From positions 2,794,501 through 2,858,500 of the forward strand of contig NZ_CP040396.1 in the NCBI RefSeq assembly GCF_005577435.1: 64,000 bases of DNA, read 5' to 3'. The position numbers were made by a program, and so were the translations under genes. Under the pieces are notes generated by a model that saw only the letters and a program-made list of their open reading frames with translations, was not told the DNA's origin and did not search any database. The stretch's first letter is position 1. Each line of letters opens with the position of its first letter. This document shows, piece after piece, positions 8,776-17,738 of this stretch. Source of the stretch: Paenibacillus algicola (lineage in GTDB: Bacteria; Bacillota; Bacilli; Paenibacillales; Paenibacillaceae).

Positions 8776-9681
8776 TTAACGCTTCATGGCCTGATCTGTG
8801 TTAATAATGTGCTGCAATGCCTGCTCCAGCCCTTCATACTTGAACGTATACCCTTCCTTCAAGAGCCGGTCCGGAAGAACCCAGCGGCTCTTGAGTACAA
8901 GCTCAGTCTCTGTCTTGATAAAGACGGCTCCCATCTCCAGCATCCAGCGCGGCGAGGGCAGGCCCCAGGAGGTCCCCATGACCTTGCGCAGCGACGACAT
9001 GAGCTCTCGATTCGTAACCGGCTGAGGGGAAGAGCAATTAAAGACTCCGCTCAAATCACTGCGATCCCGCAGAAACAGCACGATGCCCAGAAGGTCCTCA
9101 AGATGGATCCAGCTGAACATCTGACTTCCCGGTCCCTGCCGGCCGCCCAGCCGATAACGGACAAGGTTCTGAAAGGGAGTCATTACCCCGCCGCCTGGTC
9201 CCAGCACGATGGCAATCCGCAGGGCAGCCTGCCGGGTGGAGGGCAATTGAAAGCCAAAAAAGGTCTCCTCCCATCGCTGGGCCACCTCGACACTAAAGCC
9301 GGACCCGATCTCCCCGTGCTCCTCTGTCATCGGCCGATCCTCAGCATGACGGTAAATGGTTGCCGTGCTGGAATTGATCCACAGCTCTGGCGGCTGTTCA
9401 CACGAGAGTACGGCCTCCCCCAGGATTCTCGTCGTTTCCGTACGGGAGTCAAATATTTCTTGCTTGTTTCGTTCATTGTACCGGCAATTTACGGATTTGC
9501 CTGCCAGATTGATGAGCAGCTCTGCTCCATCCAGAGCAGCTTGGATCCCGGAAGCATCCTCCCAGGAAATATGCTCCTTTTGCCTTGAAATTAGGTGCAA
9601 TTCATAGCCAAGTGTCTTCAGCTGCTGTGCAAGATAGGTGCCGATAAAGCCTGTTCCTCCGGCCAACACTGCCTTTTTCAT
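8776..9681 (-). CDS. TIGR01777-family NAD-dependent epimerase-like protein
   Basis: A 301-residue extended short-chain dehydrogenase fold. It starts with AVLAGGTGFIGTYL (nucleotide-binding GxxGxxG) and includes ELLINLAGKSVNCRYN, the TIGR01777/YfcH-type signature, and a C-terminal region with LPSPRWMLEMGA. Members of this family are widespread, and their substrate is not known; a role in cell division (SulA-like) has been suggested for some. The ATG at 9681 has AAGGGTGG eight bases upstream. It is followed on the same strand by the STM3941-like gene after 51 bases, so the two may be cotranscribed. Confidence 0.82.
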   Translation of the reverse strand: MKKAVLAGGTGFIGTYLAQQLKTLGYELHLISRQKEHISWEDASGIQAALDGAELLINLAGKSVNCRYNERNKQEIFDSRTETTRILGEAVLSCEQPPELWINSSTATIYRHAEDRPMTEEHGEIGSGFSVEVAQRWEETFFGFQLPSTRQAALRIAIVLGPGGGVMTPFQNLVRYRLGGRQGPGSQMFSWIHLEDLLGIVLFLRDRSDLSGVFNCSSPQPVTNRELMSSLRKVMGTSWGLPSPRWMLEMGAVFIKTETELVLKSRWVLPDRLLKEGYTFKYEGLEQALQHIINTDQAMKR

Positions 9682-9743
9682 GTCACAAACCACCCTTAGC
9701 TATAATTGATTGCGGTGCACACTGAACTTGAAGCCTGTTGATG

Positions 9744-10364
9744 CTACTTCAGGTTCCCCTGCATGAGCGCTGCCAGTGACGCTGCCTGCTCATTCTGGGC
9801 ACCTCTCAGCCCTTGAATGACGCGCTCCTGTCTGTCCCGGGAATGATTCTGGCTGAGCTTCCACTGACCCTCTATACGGCTGATCCTGATATTAAACCCG
9901 ACAATGCCTTGAAGGAGACCCGTTACCAGCTCTTCATTACTCTCATCCAGCCGGTAAACACTGGAAGGCTCCTCATATGTATTCACCAGCTCCTGAAGCA
10001 TGGGAAACATTGCGCGGTCATCCAGCAGCTCTACCCGGCCATACACATGCACTGCGGTATAATTCCAGGTCGGAACTGCTGCATTGGTTCCGTACCAGGA
10101 AGGAGAGATGTAATGATGCGGGCCCTGGAAAATCACGAGCACCTCCTGCCCCTCCAGCTCCCGCCATTGATCATTGCCCCTGGCAAGGTGACTGGTCAGG
10201 CAGTGCTTCTCTGGCTGAAGCAGAAACGGAAGATGACTGGCCTGCAGTGCTGAGGGAGATGCAGATGAAGATGGTGCAGAGATCAGAATGCCAAAGCTGT
10301 TTTGCTCAATAAAGGCGTACAGCGTCTCTTGTTCTTCCATTCGAAAGGGTTTGGGGATATACAT
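9744..10364 (-). CDS. PaiB-like FMN-binding negative transcriptional regulator
   Basis: A 206-residue protein opening with MYIPKPFRM, the typical PaiB start. It continues with conserved blocks SHLPFLL, LTSHLARGNDQW, VLVIFQGPHHYISPSWY and VPTWNYTAVHVYG. The fold is a split-barrel FMN-binding domain. In Bacillus subtilis PaiB is linked to repression of sporulation and degradative enzyme genes, but many homologues are probably flavin-dependent enzymes. The ATG at 10364 has AAAGGAG at suitable spacing; an upstream in-frame TTG/ATG region to 10391 has none. It lies upstream of the TIGR01777 gene by 62 bases. Confidence 0.82.
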   Translation of the reverse strand: MYIPKPFRMEEQETLYAFIEQNSFGILISAPSSSASPSALQASHLPFLLQPEKHCLTSHLARGNDQWRELEGQEVLVIFQGPHHYISPSWYGTNAAVPTWNYTAVHVYGRVELLDDRAMFPMLQELVNTYEEPSSVYRLDESNEELVTGLLQGIVGFNIRISRIEGQWKLSQNHSRDRQERVIQGLRGAQNEQAASLAALMQGNLK

Positions 10365-10462
10365 CAACGGCTCTCCTTTATATTCAAGCAATACTCTTAC
10401 AAACTCCAGAATCTAGCAACCATTATATTACATATTATAGAATCAGAACAGAGCAAAAAGAA

Positions 10463-10819
10463 GAGGCTGTCCCACAAGATCTAGGGCCTTGCGGGATGGC
10501 CTCGTTTGTTGCTGCGAGCTGCTCCGCGTACAAAACGTTCCTCCCCTCGCTGTCGCTGGTCCGGAATCGTTTCGTCCTTTCCGCTGCTTCGTGCATATCC
10601 ATCCCCCAAAACACAGGTAATACAAAGAAACCGCTCTTTGGTAGAATGGATGTGTATAGCAACCATCTAAAAAGGAGCGGTTTCATCTGTACATTCAATA
10701 ATAAAGACGTGGCGGTGCTGGGATCACCTCCCTGACTCCACCACGTCTTTATGTTTTGCTTCAGATCTCATTCAAGTGAACTGACTCGTTAAACAAGAAT
10801 CTACTTGGGGGACAGCCCC
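10463..10819. repeat. MITE-like interspersed repeat, copy 2 (357 bp)
   Basis: Second copy of the element at 7752-8139, filling the gene-free stretch between the PaiB-like gene and the large SLH protein. The left end is GAGGCTGTCCCA and the right end is a GGGACAGCCCC variant with an extra G and C. The left 90 bp is close to identical to copy 1, and a segment of about 65 bp is missing after it. Its central part is unrelated to copy 1 but again folds: a 10-bp stem (10627-10636 with 10675-10684) and a 12-bp stem (10701-10712 with 10741-10752). The inner loop of the second stem holds GGGATCACCTCCC. Confidence 0.7.
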
Positions 10820-10827
10820 CGAATCTA

Positions 10828-13800
10828 TTAATTATGTTGGTTTCGCACCTCGTAAATCATCTTCGCCAGCTCGGCACGGGTAACCGGAGCATCAGGCGCG
10901 AACACGCCCTGTCCTTTTCCGTTCAAAATACCAAGCTCCTGCAGCTCCGTCACAGCACGGAGTGCCCATGGAGAAATCTGATCCGCATCCGCAAAGGCTG
11001 CAGCGCTGCTGGAGCCTGCTGCTGGAATGCCAAGCTGCCGGAGCATCCGCTGCAGCAGCACGGCTGCTTCCTCACGCGTTATGGAATCCTTCGGCCTGAA
11101 GCTGCCTTCATAGCCTTGAATCAATCCAAGAGCTGCTGCCTTGCTGACCTCGGACGCGTAATACGCGCCCTCCGCTACATCATTGAAGAGAACAGCAGGT
11201 GAATCAGTACCTTCTTCCCCAAGCGATCTCATGGCCAGCACAGCAAAATCAGCACGGGTCACGGATACAGAAGGAGCGTACCGCTCATGATCGATCCCCT
11301 TGATGATATGCTTTGCAGCCAGCTTCTGCACGTACTCCTCCGCCCAGCTGCCGCTCATATCGCTGAATTGCTTCCGATGCTCAAGCAGCTCATATTGTCC
11401 TGGACGTTCACTCTGGAAGGAAACCATATCTCCTGCAAAGGTGCCGCCCACATAACGAAGCTGTCCATTTACGTTCTCATATATGCCTGCATAATCAGCA
11501 TCCAGCCTGTTTAATTGATCTTTAGTGAGCTTCCACTCTACTTGGATCGGTGCTGCAAATCCCTCCACGGCTGTTGATGCACTGCCATCATTCTCAGTGA
11601 CTGCGATGTCAAAACGCATTCCTAAGGATGTCATATCACGCTGTAGACTAGGGCCTGCTTGGACAGCCTGTGCCCCGAATTTCAAAATGATCGAGGTCGA
11701 ACCGCCAGAGCTCAGCTGATCCAAAGCTGCCGCAGGCAGCGTGATCTTGCTGTCACTGGACTCCACCATCAGGGACAGCTTGCTTTGTGCCGCCCCTGAC
11801 ATTGCAGCGACATCCAGCTGAACCTGTGGAAGCACAGAGCTCGTAGGGTCAATGGCTGGCTGCAGCTTCAGCCTGAGCTGCTTCAACCCGGCTGCAGCAG
11901 CTGCAGCGGCTGCCTGCTTCACGGCATTTTCATTCACCTGATATTGACCTGATGCATTTCCTTGTATCTCCACAACCCCATCGGCAGGAACCGCCACGAC
12001 TGGAGGCTGAGGAATTGCAGGTGGAGCTGCAGGTGTGCCCGGCTCTACACTGCCTCCGCCAGTAGGCGGGCTAACAACAGGATTGCCGAGAGCAAAGCCC
12101 CACACATCAGACCAGGCAGCTCCGCTGAAATCATCCTCCACTTTGACATACCATTGGTAATACTCATTAGCCTTCAGCCCATTCCACTGCATTGCTGTAG
12201 TGTCACCACTGGCAACGTTCATGGTTTGGCCAATCAGCTGATTGGTATACACCTTGACGCCAATATAGTCGGTAGCCACGCGCTTCAGCCTTGGCTGCAG
12301 ATCAAGATCCAGCGAGAACTCATCCTTGCCTGGGATCCCGTCATACATATTGTAATCATCCAGGTAAGGCGAGTAGGTCTTCATGTGCAGCTTGTTGTTG
12401 GTCATATCAAACTGCATTAAGCGAATGTAACCTAACCCACCCTCTGGAGCCCCCTGATAGTCGGCCAGCATCTGATATACCTTACGGTCAGGGATGCTGT
12501 CTCCGTTATCGTCCAGCTCTTCCGTATTCAGCTCGGCATCGTGATAATGTCCGGATAAGGTAGCGATAACATTCGGGTTCGGCTTCACGACCTTTTCAAA
12601 AATTTCATCAGCGATCGGTGCACGGTTACCGGAAACGAGCAAATACTCATGCAGGGCGAGGATCGCTTTACGCTCCGGATATTGCGCAACCACCTTATTC
12701 ATCCACTCAATTTCCTTTTCCTTCAAGCCCCAGCCCATATATACAATAATAAAATCATTTCCGTTAGAGGAAACCAGATCATAATGCCCCATATTATCGT
12801 CATACGATCCGCCATAAACCGGGCTGTCCTTAAATCTCGATGCCCCAAAGTACTTTTTATACTGGGCATAATCTCCCGTCTGATGTCCTACATCATGATT
12901 GCCAGCGAGAACACCGTAAGGAATTTGTGCTGCCTCCAGCACCTTCATGTTACGGTCTGCTTCTTCCCACTGGTATTCCTGCTCGGCCTTGTCCACCAAA
13001 TCACCGGTATGAATTACATATTTCAGCTTGAGGTCGTCCTTTTTCTCTGCCATCCACTGTACAATGCTTCGGTAAATGTAGGGATAAGATTCCGAGTAAT
13101 ACTGGGTATCAGACATCCAGATGAACGAGAAGTCATAAGGATCCTGCGTTACCGGGCTACTGGAATCTGGCGCGCTCCAGCTTTCGGCAATTTCATCCTG
13201 AATGAGCACCGTGATGCTGCCGCCAGCATTATAATCCCCGGCACGTACTGAGGAGTTCAATTCAAAATCCTCCAAACCGGCTATGACGGTATCCAGCATG
13301 TCCCACCTTGCTGCTGCTGTATTCCAGGCGTACAGGCTGACCTTCCGATCTGGAAGTGATTTGCCCTCCCAAACAATATCGACGACATCATCAGGCTGAA
13401 CGGAAGCATCCAGCTTCACTTCATAACGCTGATATGGGAACTGCTCCTCAGAATCCGTTGTCAAATACTGTCCATCCTTGTACTGGATCGCTGCGTAATC
13501 TGCTGCAGACAAGGATTGCTCTCCGGCTGGAGCCAGCTGCTTCGGCGGCTCGGTAACAGAAGCGCTCTGGTAGCCGTTAAAGCTCTGCATCCGCGTTCCG
13601 TCGTGCAGAAAGCCGCGGTAGAAGGATACCTTCATGGGATCGCCGCTCTCATCCTGAACATTCACCTTCAGCTCAGCGGAGGTTCCAGTCAGAGATTGTC
13701 CGTTGGATGGACTAATTAACTCCGGCTGGAGTGGATTTTCATTCGGAACCTGAAAGGTTACGCTGTACTCGGCTTTATTGTCAGCATGATCCAGAGCTGT

Positions 13801-16707
13801 AATGACCAGCTCATGCTCACCGCCGCCCAGCTTGGATGAGGAGGTGGCATAAGGAAGCTGAATTTCCTCGCCGTCCAGCAGCGCAGTGACCTGCTTCACA
13901 CCGGCATACTGATCGGTGACCTGTGCCTCAATGCTGAATGCTCCCCGGTAGAGCATTCCTTCCTGCAGGCCGGTTTGAATCACGGGAGCTGTATTATCTA
14001 CGGTGACATACGCACTCTTGCTATATGTTCCGGTTTCGGCGGCAACTTGGTAGACGCCATCCGGCACCTTAGTCGTATCCCAAAGATATGCTCTGGAAAT
14101 AAACTGATCTGCAGGAATATGAAAGGAAGCTCCCAGAACCTCATATTTCCCCGCAGCATCGCCCATCTTGATCTCTTGCTCGACATCGGCAAAGGCCGGG
14201 TCACGCAGCACAGTACCATTCGCAAGAATCAGACGAATATTGCGGATTTCGAAATCGTCCTTGTTCTCCTCGATCCGATCGTCGAAAGGACCGGACTTGG
14301 AGCCGGGACGGATGTAGATCACATTGTCATTTCCTTCGGTTAAACGCCCTGCCTCAATCGGAAACGTCAGCGTTTTATAGGAAGGAATCGGATCCATAAA
14401 CGTATACAGGATGGTTTCATCCTTTAAATGCTCCGGCCCCATGGTAATGGCATTCTTAAAATAATAGTTCACATTCTTGGCATCAAAAGCAAAGTAGGCG
14501 TCACGTTCCAAAGCATTAAACAGGCCTGCTGTAATCTCGTTATTATTGACAGACAGCTTGACGGTATCCGGCGAACCCTGCTCGGCGGTTCCCTTCAGTA
14601 TGAAGCTGCCGCTGATTACCTGTTCATTGTGAACGTTCAGTCTCAGTTCCGAGCGGTCTTCTCCCCCTGTGATTTGAACCTGATAGGGTGAAGAAGAGAT
14701 CGGTTTGTTGTACCCGTCTGAAACAGTAAAATAATATTCTAAATAGCTCTTCCCAATCAGGTCCGCCGGAGAAACTTCATAATAATAATGCTTGTCTCCG
14801 TAGTCCTCCAGTAATCTGAACGAGGTGTATGCGGCTTGCTTGTCGGATCTGATATGCAGCGTCACCGAGGTAACCTGCTTGTCATCCTCTGCCCAGGCTC
14901 GGATAGAAAAGCCTTGACCTTGATCGATCTCCGTTACGTTCGTACGATCCTCAATGGTTGGCGGATTGAGATCGTCTTCAATATGAACCGGCTGCGCTGG
15001 AACCTGCGCGGGATCATGGGCTCCCGGAGTCGGGAATACAGTGCCCGCACTGATCTTGATCATCCGGGATGTACCATCCAGCGGATATTTGTAAAGAAGC
15101 GCGGTATCTTCCTTCGTTTCCGTGGAGCTCTCATCCTGCTCATACTTTAGGGTCGGATCATAATACGCGCTGGAAACCTCACGTCCCGTATTCATCTTCA
15201 GCACAATGGCCCGGCGTGATCCGTTGGCCATACCTGCACTGTTCACACGGAAGAGATTCACATTGTGCTGCAGACTGGTTCCGTAGTGAGCATTGAAATC
15301 AGCTGCGGTAGAGTCTTGATTCGCTGCATTGATGATCCAGAACACAACCGTTTCCTGCGGCGGGATGACCAAATCCTGCACATCCGGTGCCCAAACGACA
15401 TCTCCCTCCGGACCTGTGTCGGTATAGCGATAGTACAGCTTGTAATTTTCGAAGCTTTGCTCGCGGTCCGTGTTGTTGTAAATTTCAATAAATTCATATC
15501 CGTCCGAGCTGCCAACATTCTTGGAATTGACGACAAGCTCCGTCACGAGCAGTGGCGGAATCTGCTGAAGATCCAAGGGCGGGATGCCTGTAACCACAAT
15601 CGTATGATGATCACTCTGCTCGGTATGATTGTCGCTTTTGGCTACAATCCGGTACTCCAGCTCAGATTCCGTCAAAATGTCCGCAGACAGCGTCGTTGTA
15701 TACTTCCCGTCCTGCAAATTCATTGGAGCTACCGTGAATCGGCTCTGGGACGCCGTTCTGTACAGCAGACTGACATTGACTCGCTCCGGCACAGCTCCTC
15801 CCTGCTGATGAGAGGAGATAGAAGCCGAGAAGACAAGGTCCTCGTTTCTTGAGACCGAAGGAATAGCTTCATGATTCAGCACGAAGGTCTCAGCCGGCGG
15901 CTCAGGACCAACGGGCGGCTCCGGCTTCACGGTCTGGCTGCTGTCAACCTGTCCCGGGGTAGCACGGACGGTTCCGGTACCATCGATCATGATCATATCC
16001 TTGCTGTCCCAGCTCGGATGGGCATAGAAAATCCCCATGTCCGGCTTGGTCTGATCATCATTCTGATAGGAAGCCTCAATAACCTCCTCGCCGCTGATAT
16101 GGACAATCTTCAAGGTTCTTGCAGCCGAGTTTGACATCCCGCCTCCGCCAGAAACGCGGAACAAATTGATATCCTCTGTCAGCTGGGTGCCGAAGTTCTG
16201 ATTGAAATCATCTTGAGTTAGGGCACCATTTACAGCGTTCATCACCCACAGCACGATCGCTTCACCGGCTGGAATTAGAATATCATTCCCATGAAGCGTG
16301 TCCCATTCATCGCTTTGATACAAAAGCTTGTAATTTCTCCAGTTGAGCTCCTGATCACTGTTATTGTAAATTTCAATAAACTCGTACGCATCCGAGCCGG
16401 ACAGATTAGCCGTATCCGGAACAACTTCTGTTATTAACAGCTCCGGAAACGGGCTCTGTGGCCGGGTGTCGGTGTCGTCCTGCGGATCCGGTGAGTACGT
16501 CGCATCCTGTACCGTCACGGCTTCGCTTTGAGCCGATTCCACTGATGCGCCTTGGGTAAGATTTTCCTCTGCAGGACTGCCGTATCCTGGCGGCACAGCC
16601 AGTCCCATGAACAGGGTGCCTGCGAGCAGAGCGGAGCTCCACCTGGTCGTGACGTTGTTCCTCTTGCATTTCTTCAAGCTGTTCACACTCCCATGGTTTC
16701 TTAACAT
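10828..16707 (-). CDS. Giant secreted SLH-anchored protein with lamin-tail and calcineurin-like phosphoesterase domains
   Basis: Up to 1959 residues. A basic N-terminus and hydrophobic core (SSALLAGTLFMGLAVPP) form a signal peptide. Two lamin-tail domains follow at about 90-235 and 385-540 (both with YEFIEIYNN). Several Ig/Big-like segments come next. A metallophosphoesterase domain lies at about 1195-1455 with SDTQYY, HTGDLVDK, GNHD and SGHYHD, the metal-ligand motifs. A Pro/Gly linker leads to three SLH repeats at about 1780-1959 that bind the cell wall pyrogenetic-acid polymer of the S-layer. The domain set suggests a surface phosphodiesterase or nuclease acting on extracellular phosphate esters. 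The ATG at 16707 lacks a ribosome binding site; the TTG at 16677, with GGGAG ten bases upstream, is the more likely start. It is monocistronic. Confidence 0.88.
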   Translation of the reverse strand: MLRNHGSVNSLKKCKRNNVTTRWSSALLAGTLFMGLAVPPGYGSPAEENLTQGASVESAQSEAVTVQDATYSPDPQDDTDTRPQSPFPELLITEVVPDTANLSGSDAYEFIEIYNNSDQELNWRNYKLLYQSDEWDTLHGNDILIPAGEAIVLWVMNAVNGALTQDDFNQNFGTQLTEDINLFRVSGGGGMSNSAARTLKIVHISGEEVIEASYQNDDQTKPDMGIFYAHPSWDSKDMIMIDGTGTVRATPGQVDSSQTVKPEPPVGPEPPAETFVLNHEAIPSVSRNEDLVFSASISSHQQGGAVPERVNVSLLYRTASQSRFTVAPMNLQDGKYTTTLSADILTESELEYRIVAKSDNHTEQSDHHTIVVTGIPPLDLQQIPPLLVTELVVNSKNVGSSDGYEFIEIYNNTDREQSFENYKLYYRYTDTGPEGDVVWAPDVQDLVIPPQETVVFWIINAANQDSTAADFNAHYGTSLQHNVNLFRVNSAGMANGSRRAIVLKMNTGREVSSAYYDPTLKYEQDESSTETKEDTALLYKYPLDGTSRMIKISAGTVFPTPGAHDPAQVPAQPVHIEDDLNPPTIEDRTNVTEIDQGQGFSIRAWAEDDKQVTSVTLHIRSDKQAAYTSFRLLEDYGDKHYYYEVSPADLIGKSYLEYYFTVSDGYNKPISSSPYQVQITGGEDRSELRLNVHNEQVISGSFILKGTAEQGSPDTVKLSVNNNEITAGLFNALERDAYFAFDAKNVNYYFKNAITMGPEHLKDETILYTFMDPIPSYKTLTFPIEAGRLTEGNDNVIYIRPGSKSGPFDDRIEENKDDFEIRNIRLILANGTVLRDPAFADVEQEIKMGDAAGKYEVLGASFHIPADQFISRAYLWDTTKVPDGVYQVAAETGTYSKSAYVTVDNTAPVIQTGLQEGMLYRGAFSIEAQVTDQYAGVKQVTALLDGEEIQLPYATSSSKLGGGEHELVITALDHADNKAEYSVTFQVPNENPLQPELISPSNGQSLTGTSAELKVNVQDESGDPMKVSFYRGFLHDGTRMQSFNGYQSASVTEPPKQLAPAGEQSLSAADYAAIQYKDGQYLTTDSEEQFPYQRYEVKLDASVQPDDVVDIVWEGKSLPDRKVSLYAWNTAAARWDMLDTVIAGLEDFELNSSVRAGDYNAGGSITVLIQDEIAESWSAPDSSSPVTQDPYDFSFIWMSDTQYYSESYPYIYRSIVQWMAEKKDDLKLKYVIHTGDLVDKAEQEYQWEEADRNMKVLEAAQIPYGVLAGNHDVGHQTGDYAQYKKYFGASRFKDSPVYGGSYDDNMGHYDLVSSNGNDFIIVYMGWGLKEKEIEWMNKVVAQYPERKAILALHEYLLVSGNRAPIADEIFEKVVKPNPNVIATLSGHYHDAELNTEELDDNGDSIPDRKVYQMLADYQGAPEGGLGYIRLMQFDMTNNKLHMKTYSPYLDDYNMYDGIPGKDEFSLDLDLQPRLKRVATDYIGVKVYTNQLIGQTMNVASGDTTAMQWNGLKANEYYQWYVKVEDDFSGAAWSDVWGFALGNPVVSPPTGGGSVEPGTPAAPPAIPQPPVVAVPADGVVEIQGNASGQYQVNENAVKQAAAAAAAAGLKQLRLKLQPAIDPTSSVLPQVQLDVAAMSGAAQSKLSLMVESSDSKITLPAAALDQLSSGGSTSIILKFGAQAVQAGPSLQRDMTSLGMRFDIAVTENDGSASTAVEGFAAPIQVEWKLTKDQLNRLDADYAGIYENVNGQLRYVGGTFAGDMVSFQSERPGQYELLEHRKQFSDMSGSWAEEYVQKLAAKHIIKGIDHERYAPSVSVTRADFAVLAMRSLGEEGTDSPAVLFNDVAEGAYYASEVSKAAALGLIQGYEGSFRPKDSITREEAAVLLQRMLRQLGIPAAGSSSAAAFADADQISPWALRAVTELQELGILNGKGQGVFAPDAPVTRAELAKMIYEVRNQHN

Positions 16708-16826
16708 ATTTAAGCTAAATATACAGGGTTAGTGTAAGGGCAGGATGAGAGCTTGGTTAAACTTGGATGCGAAGATTGTAAACTGATGTCGAAACTGATC
16801 ATTTTTATGAAAACGATGAAAACGCC

Positions 16827-16873
16827 AAAAAAGCGGCAGGCCGCCAGGGTTACCCCTCTCGTCCACCGCTTTT
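16827..16873 (-). terminator. Terminator of the trehalose operon
   Basis: On the minus strand, AAAAGCGG pairs with CCGCTTTT across a GC-rich loop of about 29 bases that can itself fold, and is followed by TTTTTTGG. It lies 70 bases after the treR stop. The rest of the 16708-16942 gap shows nothing else I can name. Confidence 0.65.
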
Positions 16874-16942
16874 CTTTTGCACACCACTCTAAGCCTGGCT
16901 TACATTGTGTTAACAAATATCATAATAAAGCTCACGAATTCA

Positions 16943-17671
16943 TCAATCTGTTAACGAGGTCCTTCTCGCAAAATCAACAAACTGGAATTTATCCAGCCGG
17001 TGCCGTGACTCACTGTACTGGAAGAGCGTTGTATCCTCCAAATGGACATATCCTCGAACGGCCACCACATGACGATCATCTCCCAAATCCATATAGGCAG
17101 CATCCCGTTCATTCACGCTCTCTACCGTAATGACCTTCTCGGCATAGCTGATTTTCAGCTGCAGCTCCTGCTCCAGATAGGCATAAATCGAATCTGCGGC
17201 AATCTCTGGATTCAGATGATCGACGACCTTAGCGTTTAGATAGTCAATATCCAGAATGACGCGTTCTCCGTCGATTTCACGAGCCCGGATGACCTTCCAT
17301 ACCCGCTGATCCGGACGGCACTTCAGCTCTTTTCCGATCACTTCTCCAGCCGGGATCTGTTCAACAGCGTAGACAAGAGTCCGGCTTGGCTTGCCCAGCG
17401 CCTTGGAAAGCTCTTTGTAGCTAACAAGGCCTGAGATCGGGAATTTCAGCCGGCTTTTCTCCAGAACAAAAGAGCCTTTACCCTTCACCTTATGGATGTA
17501 GCCGTTCTGGGCCAACAGATTTAGTCCCTTCCGGACGGTTTCACGGGTTGTTTCATACACGGCGGACAGCTCGTGCTCTGAAGGCAGCTTGCTGCCCGGA
17601 GGCAGCAAACCGGATTCAATGTACTGCGCGTAGTCCTTATATAGACTTAGAAAAATATTATTGTTTCTCAT
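16943..17671 (-). CDS. treR: Trehalose operon repressor, GntR family
   Basis: A 242-residue regulator. The N-terminal winged helix is of GntR type (YIESGLLPPGSKLPSEHEL, then TTRETVRKGLNLLAQNGYI), followed by a UTRA ligand domain (from about residue 90) with DIDYLNAKVV and ITVESVNERDA. TreR proteins bind TGTATATACA-type palindromes and release them with trehalose-6-phosphate; two such palindromes precede treA here. The ATG at 17671 has GGTGA just upstream; the ATG at 17683 lies before that site and was rejected. It is the last gene of treA-treP-treR, 67 bases after treP. Confidence 0.9.
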   Translation of the reverse strand: MRNNNIFLSLYKDYAQYIESGLLPPGSKLPSEHELSAVYETTRETVRKGLNLLAQNGYIHKVKGKGSFVLEKSRLKFPISGLVSYKELSKALGKPSRTLVYAVEQIPAGEVIGKELKCRPDQRVWKVIRAREIDGERVILDIDYLNAKVVDHLNPEIAADSIYAYLEQELQLKISYAEKVITVESVNERDAAYMDLGDDRHVVAVRGYVHLEDTTLFQYSESRHRLDKFQFVDFARRTSLTD

Positions 17672-17738
17672 GTTAATCACCATCGGTTATTGTAACATGT
17701 TTAACGATCAGCTTTCAGCCTGAATCTCCGTCAATGGC

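Noticed and set aside
8731..9588. 285-codon plus-strand open frame
   Set aside because: It lies wholly antisense to the TIGR01777 epimerase gene, whose motifs are clear. Its translation has no domain signal and no ribosome binding site.
7752..10819. The two GGGGCTGTCCCA-ended repeats as insertion sequences
   Set aside because: Neither copy holds a transposase frame or remnant, and both are under 400 bp. They are described as MITE-like repeats instead.
12649..13251. 200-codon plus-strand open frame
   Set aside because: Antisense to the phosphoesterase domain of the large SLH protein; composition is that of a shadow frame.
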